A stretch of DNA of 5,060 nucleotides from Acidobacteriaceae bacterium (GTDB lineage: Bacteria > Acidobacteriota > Terriglobia > Terriglobales > Acidobacteriaceae): positions 308-5,367 of the forward strand of contig PMOF01000119.1 in assembly GCA_003162495.1 (NCBI GenBank), given 5' to 3'. Below the pieces are notes generated by a model. That model did no database searches and was not told where the DNA came from. It was given only the letters and a program-made list of their open reading frames with translations. Both the position numbers and the translations under genes were made by a program. Shown one piece after another: positions 1 to 4,760 of the stretch (positions within the stretch are counted from its first letter, which is position 1; every line of letters starts with the position of its first letter).

Positions 1-282
1 ACTTTTACATCGGGAACGATTGAAGTTGCGGCTGAACAGAAGGTTATATCCACAGGGCCCTACGCAATTGTCCGTCATCCGATGTATGTTGGCGCTCTGG
101 TGCTTTTGCTGGGTATGCCCCTCGCGCTTGGTTCTTATTGGGGATTGTTGACCATTTTGGCGATGACGGCGGTGATTGTGTGGAGGCTTCTGGATGAGGA
201 GAAGTTTCTGGTCGAACATCTCGCGGGCTACTCCGAGTATCGGGAGCGGGTGAGATATCGCCTGGCACCGTTTGTCTGGTAG
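1..282 (+). CDS. C-terminal part of an isoprenylcysteine carboxyl methyltransferase / phospholipid methyltransferase-like membrane protein
   Basis: The reading frame is open from base 1 to a TAG stop, giving 93 residues; the N-terminal part lies outside the window. The fragment has GPYAIVRHPMYVG at residues 19-31, the S-adenosylmethionine-binding signature of the ICMT/PEMT-like family. A hydrophobic stretch follows at about residues 31-62 (VGALVLLLGMPLALGSYWG and onward), consistent with one or two membrane segments. The family-typical tail comes last: a DEEKFL segment, then GYSEYRERVRYRLAPFVW. Family members are usually about 150-230 residues, so roughly half is missing. Members methylate small molecules, lipids or prenyl-cysteine, and most bacterial ones have no known substrate. 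An internal ATG at 82 falls inside the signature and is not the true start. The next gene begins 34 bases downstream on the same strand, so cotranscription is possible, but no functional link is apparent. Confidence 0.85.
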   Translation, partial: TFTSGTIEVAAEQKVISTGPYAIVRHPMYVGALVLLLGMPLALGSYWGLLTILAMTAVIVWRLLDEEKFLVEHLAGYSEYRERVRYRLAPFVW

Positions 283-307
283 GGGAAAAGAAATCTGTTG
301 CGATGTT

Positions 308-312
308 GAGGA
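308..312 (+). promoter_or_regulatory. Ribosome binding site deciding the oxidoreductase start
   Basis: GAGGA lies 4 bases before the ATG at 317. The frame is also open back to a TTG at 272. A start there would overlap the end of the preceding gene and add 15 residues (including two adjacent cysteines) that do not resemble the family's N-terminus. The ATG at 317 is therefore preferred. Confidence 0.5.
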
Positions 313-316
313 CACG

Positions 317-1462
317 ATGACGGAGACGCGGAAGTTGCGGATGGGCATGGTGGGCGGCGGTCCGGGCGCCTTCATTGGGCCGGTGCATAAGATAGCAGCG
401 GAACTGGATGGACGGATTGAGTTGGTTGCCGGGGCGTTTTCGCAGTCGGCGGAGCGATCGCGAGCGGCGGGAATTAGTTTCGGGATCGATCCGAGCCGGG
501 CCTACGCGGACTACGGGGAGATGCTGGCGGCAGAGCGGGCGCGGAAAGACGGGATCGATTTTGTGGTGATCGCGACGCCCAACCACATGCACCTGCCAGT
601 GGCGAAGGCAGCGCTCGAGGCCGGTTTTGCGGTGGTGAGCGACAAGCCGGCTACGGCTACATATGCCGAGGTGCTTGAACTTGAGGCGGCGGTGGCGAAG
701 GCTGGATTGCCGTATGCGCTGACGCATACCTATGCCGGGTATGCGCTGGTGCGGGAAGCGCGCGCTGTGTGCGCGAGCGGGGCGCTGGGACCGATTCGCA
801 AGGTTGCTGTTGAGTATATGCAGGGGTGGCTCAGCGGGGCGCTTGAAAATACGGGGCAGAAGCAGGCGGCGTGGCGCTCCGATCCGGCGCTGAATGGGCC
901 GGGCGGCTGCATCGGCGATATCGGCACCCACGCGTTTCATCTGCTGGAGTATGTGACCGGTCTCGAAGTGAAGGGCATGAACGCGGCGCTGCGCACCGTG
1001 GTTAAAGGACGGCGGCTGGACGACGATTGCAATGCGATGCTACGGCTGAAGAACGGTGCGACCGGGGTACTGATGGCATCGCAGGTGGCGGCGGGTGAGC
1101 GCAACGACGTGCGTTTGCGCGTGTATGGAGAGAAGGGCTCGCTCGATTGGCGGCAGGAAGATCCGAATCGCCTGCGCGTGAAGTGGCTGGATGGGCCGGA
1201 GGAGATTCGCCACGCGGGGGGAAATTATTTGAGCGAGGGCGCACGCGCGGTGACACGGTTGCCGGGTGGGCATCCGGAAGGATATATCGAGGCGTTTGCC
1301 GTGCTCTATCGTGAATTTGCGGACGGATGGTTGGCTTGGCGGCGAGGCGAACCAGACCCGTTGCCGGCGACGCTGCCCGGGATTGTGGCCGGGGTGCGCG
1401 GGATGCGGTTTATCGAGCGCGCGATTGAGAGCAGCCGGCAGGAGAAATGGGTCGAGTTTTAA
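317..1462 (+). CDS. Gfo/Idh/MocA-family NAD(P)-dependent oxidoreductase
   Basis: This 381-residue protein has the usual family length of 350-400. An N-terminal Rossmann domain opens with MVGGGPGAFIG (residues 11-21), the dinucleotide-binding loop. ATPNHMH (86-92) is the conserved strand-end motif. SDKPAT (108-113) holds the presumed catalytic lysine K110 in DKP form, where EKP is commoner. The C-terminal alpha/beta domain has GGCIGDIGTHAFHL (196-209), whose D201 and H205 match the family's catalytic Asp/His positions, and GGHPEGYIEAF (317-327). Members oxidise or reduce hydroxyls of sugars, inositols or glycosides with NAD(P)(H) in the cytoplasm; some act through 3-keto-sugar intermediates. 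No export signal is visible. A TIM-barrel sugar isomerase-type gene follows on the same strand, and the pair probably works in one sugar pathway (inference). Codons 374-381 and the stop lie inside a duplicated segment whose second copy starts at 1578. The substrate is unknown. Confidence 0.93.
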   Translation: MTETRKLRMGMVGGGPGAFIGPVHKIAAELDGRIELVAGAFSQSAERSRAAGISFGIDPSRAYADYGEMLAAERARKDGIDFVVIATPNHMHLPVAKAALEAGFAVVSDKPATATYAEVLELEAAVAKAGLPYALTHTYAGYALVREARAVCASGALGPIRKVAVEYMQGWLSGALENTGQKQAAWRSDPALNGPGGCIGDIGTHAFHLLEYVTGLEVKGMNAALRTVVKGRRLDDDCNAMLRLKNGATGVLMASQVAAGERNDVRLRVYGEKGSLDWRQEDPNRLRVKWLDGPEEIRHAGGNYLSEGARAVTRLPGGHPEGYIEAFAVLYREFADGWLAWRRGEPDPLPATLPGIVAGVRGMRFIERAIESSRQEKWVEF

Positions 1463-1507
1463 AACGATCGGGTTGATCGCGGTATCCCAGGTCTCAAAAT
1501 CGAGACC
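1435..1507 (+). repeat. Direct repeat copy 1: oxidoreductase 3' end plus 3' spacer
   Basis: This 73-base segment covers the last eight codons of the oxidoreductase (RQEKWVEF), its TAA stop and 45 bases downstream. It recurs at 1578-1651 with three substitutions and one single-base indel by hand alignment. The segment ends inside the hairpin whose left arm starts at 1486. Confidence 0.93.
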
Positions 1508-1511
1508 TGCG
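1486..1511. repeat. Hairpin repeat, type B, copy 1
   Basis: The left arm cccaggtctc (1486-1495) pairs with gagacctgcg (1502-1511) across a six-base aaaatc loop. Nine of ten pairs form; the C-C mismatch is 1487/1510. It is preceded by ggtat and followed by gcacccggc, the same shoulder seen beside the type A hairpins. It lies 23 bases after the oxidoreductase stop. It has no T-run on either side, so it is not a classical intrinsic terminator, but it could stabilise the mRNA 3' end or attenuate readthrough (inference). Confidence 0.8.
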
Positions 1512-1522
1512 GCACCCGGCCA

Positions 1523-1583
1523 TTGAGGTTCGAGGGATCCCACCCAATCCGCAAAGAACGCGGAATGGATGGGGCACCCGGCA
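1523..1583. repeat. Hairpin repeat, type A, copy 1
   Basis: This dispersed element runs from ttgaggttcg to ggggcacccggca. Its hairpin has left arm 1539-1552, a seven-base loop aaagaac (1553-1559) and right arm 1560-1573; the 14-pair stem has two mismatches (1547/1565 and 1543/1569). Close relatives lie at 2782-2842 and around 2930-2975. It separates the two copies of the oxidoreductase 3' end. The conserved edge ccggca at 1578-1583 is at the same time the first six bases of repeat copy 2. The element type resembles REP/BIME-like palindromes. Confidence 0.9.
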
Positions 1584-1651
1584 GGAGAGATGGGTCGAGT
1601 TTTAAGAACGATTGGGTTGATCGTGGTATCCCAGGTCTCAAAATCGAGACC
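1578..1651 (+). repeat. Direct repeat copy 2: displaced duplicate of the oxidoreductase 3' end
   Basis: This is a 74-base duplicate of 1435-1507. Read from 1579 it encodes RQERWVEF followed by TAA at 1603-1605, against RQEKWVEF in the intact gene. It has no start codon of its own and is detached from the gene body, so it is a gene-tail relic within the intergenic region and not a gene. It overlaps the type B hairpin copy 2. Confidence 0.93.
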
Positions 1652-1680
1652 CTTCGACGGGCTCAGGGCAGGCTCTGGGG
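1630..1680. repeat. Hairpin repeat, type B, copy 2, interrupted
   Basis: The left arm cccaggtctc (1630-1639), the aaaatc loop (1640-1645) and the start of the right arm gagacc (1646-1651) match copy 1. The rest of the arm, tgggg, resumes only at 1676-1680, followed by caccc. Removing 1652-1675 restores a perfect ten-pair stem and the standard tggggcaccc edge. The element therefore appears to have been split by a 24-base insertion. Confidence 0.8.
1652..1675. repeat. PEPVEG-type dispersed repeat inserted in a hairpin arm
   Basis: This 24-base block begins cttcgacgggctcagg. Together with the preceding C, its reverse strand reads CCT GAG CCC GTC GAA GG, that is PEPVEG. From general knowledge this peptide is a familiar spurious translation of a short dispersed repeat found in many environmental bacterial genomes. 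The ends are ambiguous by one base because a C borders both sides. No transposase or flanking target duplication is visible. Confidence 0.7.
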
Positions 1681-1690
1681 CACCCAGTTT

Positions 1691-1697
1691 GAGAGGA
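1691..1697 (+). promoter_or_regulatory. Ribosome binding site deciding the TIM-barrel start
   Basis: GAGAGGA ends three bases before the ATG at 1701. The reading frame stays open upstream to an ATG at 1569, but that 44-codon extension is translated from repeat DNA (hairpin, displaced gene tail and PEPVEG block). Family homology begins just after 1701 (GPGIFLAQFAG), so 1701 is taken as the start. Confidence 0.6.
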
Positions 1698-1700
1698 AGC

Positions 1701-2759
1701 ATGAAGACGATCAAGGGACCGGGAATTTTTCTGGCGCAGTTTGCAGGAAATGATGCGCCGTTTAACACGCTGGAGGGAATGGCGCGCTGGGCGGCGGGTC
1801 TGGGCTTTACCGGGGTGCAGATTCCGACCTGGGACAAGCGACTGTTTGATTTGAAGCTTGCTGCCGAGAGCCAAAGCTACTGCGATGAGTTGCTGGGCGT
1901 GGTGGCACGCGCTGGACTCGCCGTTACAGAGCTATCCACGCATTTGCAGGGGCAACTGGTGGCGACTCATCCGGCTTACGACGCGTCGTATGCGGATTTT
2001 GCGCCTGCGGACTTAAAGGAAGACTTGAAGGATCGGCAGGCGTGGGCTGTGGAGCAACTGCGCCTGGCGGCGAAAGCAAGCCAGAGACTGGGGCTGAAAG
2101 CGCACGCGACCTTTTCGGGTGCGCTGGCGTGGCCGTTTTTTTATCCGTGGCCGCAGCGGCCGGCGGGGCTGATCGACGAAGCGTTTGCGGAGCTGGGGCG
2201 GCGATGGCTGCCGATTTTGCGGATCTTTGACGAAGCGGGCGTAGATGTTTGCTTTGAGCTGCACCCTGGCGAGGATTTGCACGATGGCGTGACGTTCGAG
2301 CGGTTTCTTGACGCGGTCGGCGGGCACAAGCGCGCCAACATTTTGTACGATCCGAGCCACATGATTTTGCAGCAGATGGATTACCTGGCCTTTCTCGATC
2401 TGTACCACGAGCGGGTGCGGGCCTTCCATGTAAAGGATGCGGAATATCGGCCGAGCGGACGGAGCGGCGTGTATGGCGGATACCAGGATTGGATCGACAG
2501 GCCGGGGCGATTCCGCTCGCTGGGCGATGGGCAGATCGATTTTCACTCGATCTTCTCGAAGATGGCGCAGTACGACTATCCGGGGTGGGCGGTGATGGAG
2601 TGGGAATGCTGCATCAAGCATCCGGAGGCCGGCGCGGCGGAGGGCGCAAAGTTTATAAGCGAGCGGATCATTCGAGTGACGGATCGGGCGTTTGACGACT
2701 TTGCCGGGGGCGGCGCGGATGAAAAGAAAAATCGCAGGATTTTAGGGTTGGGTCTCTGA
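1701..2759 (+). CDS. Sugar phosphate isomerase/epimerase-type TIM-barrel protein (AP endonuclease 2-like fold)
   Basis: This 352-residue cytoplasmic protein matches the xylose-isomerase-like TIM-barrel family. Recognisable segments in order are GIFLAQFAG (8-16), the barrel strand GFTGVQIPTWD (35-45), TELSTHLQGQ (76-85), HPAYD (90-94), CFELHPGED (184-192), LYDPSHM (215-221), FHVKDAE (242-248), SLGDGQIDF (273-281) and VMEWECC (298-304). The expected metal ligands are E186, D217, H243 and E300 (or E302), by analogy with relatives that bind Mn or Mg; this is inferred from motif positions. Related proteins isomerise, epimerise or eliminate keto-sugars, inosose derivatives or 3-keto-glycosides and are often encoded beside Gfo/Idh/MocA oxidoreductases, as here. 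The 238-base gap to the upstream gene is filled with repeats. Its last 12 codons (EKKNRRILGLGL) lie in a tandemly duplicated segment. The exact reaction is unknown. Confidence 0.92.
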   Translation: MKTIKGPGIFLAQFAGNDAPFNTLEGMARWAAGLGFTGVQIPTWDKRLFDLKLAAESQSYCDELLGVVARAGLAVTELSTHLQGQLVATHPAYDASYADFAPADLKEDLKDRQAWAVEQLRLAAKASQRLGLKAHATFSGALAWPFFYPWPQRPAGLIDEAFAELGRRWLPILRIFDEAGVDVCFELHPGEDLHDGVTFERFLDAVGGHKRANILYDPSHMILQQMDYLAFLDLYHERVRAFHVKDAEYRPSGRSGVYGGYQDWIDRPGRFRSLGDGQIDFHSIFSKMAQYDYPGWAVMEWECCIKHPEAGAAEGAKFISERIIRVTDRAFDDFAGGGADEKKNRRILGLGL

Positions 2760-2852
2760 CCGGGTGATTTGTGTTTTGCGGTTGAGGTTCGTGGGATCCC
2801 ACCCATTCCGCAAAGAGCGCGGAATGGATGGGGCACCCGGCACCCGGCGAAC
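2721..2852 (+). repeat. Tandem repeat unit A: TIM-barrel 3' end, spacer and hairpin
   Basis: This 132-base unit contains the last 12 codons and the TGA of the TIM-barrel gene, a GT-rich spacer and a complete type A hairpin ending ggggcacccggcacccggc. Unit B follows with no gap. The first 126 bases of the two align without indels, with about 15 differences by hand count. Confidence 0.93.
2798..2833. repeat. Hairpin repeat, type A, copy 2
   Basis: The left arm cccacccattccgc (2798-2811), the loop aaagagc (2812-2818) and the right arm gcggaatggatgggg (2819-2833) form 14 pairs with one C-A mismatch. The wider element (2782-2842) shares its ttgaggttcg lead and ggggcacccggca edge with copy 1. It lies 38 bases after the TIM-barrel stop, between convergent genes. 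It could act as a two-way transcription attenuator or RNA 3'-end stabiliser, but it lacks a T-run. Confidence 0.9.
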
Positions 2853-2983
2853 GAAAAGAAGAATCGCAGGATTCTAGGGTTGGGTGTTTGAGCGGGTGGT
2901 TTGTGGGTTGCGGTTTAGATTTGTGGTTTCCCACCCATTCCGCAAAAGGCGCGGAATGGATGGGGCACCCGGCACCCGCGAAT
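2853..2983 (+). repeat. Tandem repeat unit B: displaced duplicate of the TIM-barrel 3' end with hairpin
   Basis: This duplicates 2721-2852. From 2853 it encodes EKKNRRILGLGV and then TGA, against EKKNRRILGLGL in the gene, so the stop codon and reading frame are preserved in a copy with no gene body. The unit ends with a type A hairpin. Similarity fades after about 2983. Confidence 0.92.
2930..2965. repeat. Hairpin repeat, type A, copy 3
   Basis: The left arm is 2930-2943, the loop aaaaggc is 2944-2950 and the right arm is 2951-2965, forming 14 pairs with the same single C-A mismatch as copy 2. The sequence just before it (ttgtggtttccca) has diverged from the gggatccca of copies 1 and 2, while the right edge ggggcacccggca is unchanged. 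It is 53 bases beyond the stop of the convergent peptidase gene, so it may also serve that transcript's 3' end. Confidence 0.88.
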
Positions 2984-3017
2984 CGATTGAAAATTTGGCA
3001 GTCATCACGACGCCACT

Positions 3018-4664
3018 CTAGTGTTTGCCCTCCGTGCTGCGGATGAAGTCGGCGGTGTAGTCGTGCAGGTTTTTCAGGGCCGCTTCGTTGACGTAGACCA
3101 TGTGGCCGGTCTGAAAGAAGTGGTAGCTGATGTTGTCCTCCAATTTCTGCGGGATCGGCAGATGTTTCATCTCATACGTGGCGGCGAAGTACGTGCAGCC
3201 AAGATCGAAATAACCGCCCATAAGCATCACTTTCATTTTCGGATTGCGTTTCATGGCCGCGGCCAGATCCGGCATCACATTGACGCTTGCCCCCTCCCAT
3301 CCCCGGATTCCGGGGGGAACGTGGGCGAGGTTCCAGTGGTAACCGGGCTGGCGAGCGCTGGGCTTATAGGTTTGGTTTTCGCCGTACTTCAGGTCATCGC
3401 GCGCGTATTGATTGATGGCTGTGACGTAAGCGGCATCGATTGCATTGGTGAATGGGTCATAATCGGCATCTTTGCTCAAAGGATCGAAGTCGGGACCTTC
3501 ATAGCGCGTGTCGAGCCGCCCAGTGGTGAGTCCCGACTCGGCTTGCAGTTCCTTTGAGAATTCGCCGCCGCTGACGCGCAGGTTGGCTTTAATCCAGTAA
3601 GCTGCCGGCAGGCCAGTGTAGCTTTGCAGCTTGTCTGCGAGCGTGTGTTTGCGATCGTCGGGCAGCTCCGAACCCTGCAAGAGTGCCGACGCATATTCGC
3701 CCAGGCTGAACTGCTCCACCGTGCGCAGGAAAGCCTCAAGGTCCGCGGGCTGATTGGCGAGACGATGGTGATACCACGCGGTGGCAGCCATCGACGGCAG
3801 GGCGAGGTAATAGGGCTGATCGGTTCCCGGGTTGCCGTCAGGACTGTCGGCGCTGTTGTCAAAGCTGAGTATCTGCGAAAGCAGGATGACGCCGTTCAGG
3901 TCCACACCCCCAAGCATGCGGCTCAGCACCGCGCTGCGCGTGGTTCCATAACTCTCGCCAAAGATATATTTGGGAGAATTCCAGCGATCGTATTTGGTAA
4001 GAAAGCGGCGAATGAAGCGGTCGAAGGCGTGCGCGTCTTCGTCCGTGCCCCAAAACGCCTTTCCGGCGTCTTTGCCCAGGACACGGCTGAACCCTGTGCC
4101 GGGCGCGTCGATGAAGACCAGATCGCTGACATCGAGCAGGCTGTATTGATTCTCGACCAATGGATAGGGTGCAGCCTCTTGATGTTCTCCGTCCGGGGTG
4201 ACCACTCGCTTGGGGCCGAAGGCTCCCATGTGGAGATACATGGTTGCGCTGCCGGGACCGCCGTTGTAGAGAAAAGTGATGGGGCGGGAATTGTTGGCGG
4301 CGCCTTTTCTGAAATAGGCCGCGTAGAAAATGCGCGAGGTGGCTTCCTGGTCTTCGGGTTTGGCCGGCAGATCCATGCCGGAGTCAGGAAGATATTTTCC
4401 ATCCAGGCCGAGCATCGCGTCCTGCACATCGGTTGAACCCACGGTAAGCGTTCCCGCCACGGCGCGATACGCGATGGCCTGCCCGCCGACTGTGACGGAG
4501 CCATCAGTCACAGAATCGGGAGCGGGCACCGGCATGGAAGATGACTTTGTTTCGGCGTCTTTTTTCGCGTCGGGTTTGTCTTGTGCCGGCGCGGCTTGAG
4601 CTGCGACGAGCGCAGCCAGCATCATGCAGAAGAAACTTGTTTGTACACACTTGTGGATTTGCAA
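3018..4664 (-). CDS. Exported peptidase S10 (serine carboxypeptidase-like) family protein
   Basis: From the preferred TTG start the protein has 548 residues. The N-terminus is a signal peptide: a short region with K5, a hydrophobic core (about 11-22) and probable cleavage after A24 or A27 (APA-QD). A Lys/Ser/Pro-rich linker follows to about residue 55. The S10 motifs are NGGPGS (134-139, oxyanion-hole region), FIDAPGTGFS (184-193), GESYGT (236-241, nucleophile S238), MGGYFDLG (482-489, probable catalytic D487) and TGHMVYV (519-525, catalytic H521). All three triad positions are present, so it is probably an active secreted or periplasmic serine carboxypeptidase or related hydrolase. Its substrate is unknown. 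Upstream on the same strand, 96 bases away, is the end of a Gfo/Idh/MocA gene. The gene converges with the TIM-barrel gene. A TTG at 4679 would add five residues, and the ATG at 4625 would remove the signal peptide's charged N-region. Confidence 0.92.
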   Translation of the reverse strand: MQIHKCVQTSFFCMMLAALVAAQAAPAQDKPDAKKDAETKSSSMPVPAPDSVTDGSVTVGGQAIAYRAVAGTLTVGSTDVQDAMLGLDGKYLPDSGMDLPAKPEDQEATSRIFYAAYFRKGAANNSRPITFLYNGGPGSATMYLHMGAFGPKRVVTPDGEHQEAAPYPLVENQYSLLDVSDLVFIDAPGTGFSRVLGKDAGKAFWGTDEDAHAFDRFIRRFLTKYDRWNSPKYIFGESYGTTRSAVLSRMLGGVDLNGVILLSQILSFDNSADSPDGNPGTDQPYYLALPSMAATAWYHHRLANQPADLEAFLRTVEQFSLGEYASALLQGSELPDDRKHTLADKLQSYTGLPAAYWIKANLRVSGGEFSKELQAESGLTTGRLDTRYEGPDFDPLSKDADYDPFTNAIDAAYVTAINQYARDDLKYGENQTYKPSARQPGYHWNLAHVPPGIRGWEGASVNVMPDLAAAMKRNPKMKVMLMGGYFDLGCTYFAATYEMKHLPIPQKLEDNISYHFFQTGHMVYVNEAALKNLHDYTADFIRSTEGKH

Positions 4665-4671
4665 GGACAGG

Positions 4672-4677
4672 CCCTCC
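4672..4677 (-). promoter_or_regulatory. Ribosome binding site for the S10 peptidase
   Basis: GGAGGG on the minus strand sits seven bases before the TTG at 4664, near-ideal spacing. The alternative TTG at 4679 overlaps this Shine-Dalgarno-like sequence, so the downstream TTG is more likely. Confidence 0.55.
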
Positions 4678-4701
4678 AAGGCTCAAAACGGACAAGGCAG
4701 A

Positions 4702-4707
4702 AGTATA
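4702..4707 (-). promoter_or_regulatory. Possible -10 box for the S10 peptidase gene
   Basis: TATACT on the minus strand lies about 38 bases before the TTG at 4664, in the 96-base gap after the upstream gene. No convincing -35 hexamer is found 16-18 bases further upstream (the region is GC-rich) and there is no TGn extension. The call rests on one hexamer only. Confidence 0.25.
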
Positions 4708-4722
4708 CCGCAGGGAACTTCG

Positions 4723-4744
4723 CGCGGGGCGCTGGTCGCCCGCG
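4723..4744 (-). other. GC-rich hairpin downstream of the partial oxidoreductase
   Basis: Bases 4723-4731 pair with 4737-4744 (cgcggggcg with cgcccgcg, one bulged G) around a ctggt loop. It begins 16 bases after the oxidoreductase stop in transcription order. It could end or attenuate that transcript, but no T-run follows, so it is recorded as a structure and not as a terminator. Confidence 0.3.
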
Positions 4745-4760
4745 GCGTTAACGAGATCTG

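Noticed and set aside
272..316. TTG start at 272 for the oxidoreductase
   Set aside because: It overlaps the preceding gene's end, adds 15 non-family residues, and a better ribosome binding site and ATG exist at 308-319.
44..940. Long minus-strand open frame (298 codons) opposite the methyltransferase and oxidoreductase genes
   Set aside because: It is rich in Arg, Pro and His and has no recognisable domain. It lies antisense to two clear genes in GC-rich DNA where stops are rare.
1040..1837. Minus-strand open frame across the first repeat region, encoding GLDFETWDT twice
   Set aside because: The repeated peptide is only a translation of the duplicated hairpin segment. The frame is antisense to the ends of two real genes.
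1435..2983. CRISPR-like array
   Set aside because: The repeats are few, long and not separated by uniform unique spacers, and no cas gene is present.
2828..3046. Small plus-strand frame encoding FPTHSAKGAEWMGHPAP
   Set aside because: It is a translation of type A hairpin repeats, a pattern commonly seen as spurious hypothetical proteins. There is no ribosome binding site or domain.
3301..3315. Perfect palindrome ccccggattccgggg
   Set aside because: It lies within the S10 peptidase coding region (encoding part of PPGIRGWEG). A palindrome this short is expected in GC-rich coding DNA.
3624..4436. Plus-strand 270-codon open frame
   Set aside because: It is a shadow of the S10 peptidase gene, whose catalytic motifs are clear on the opposite strand.
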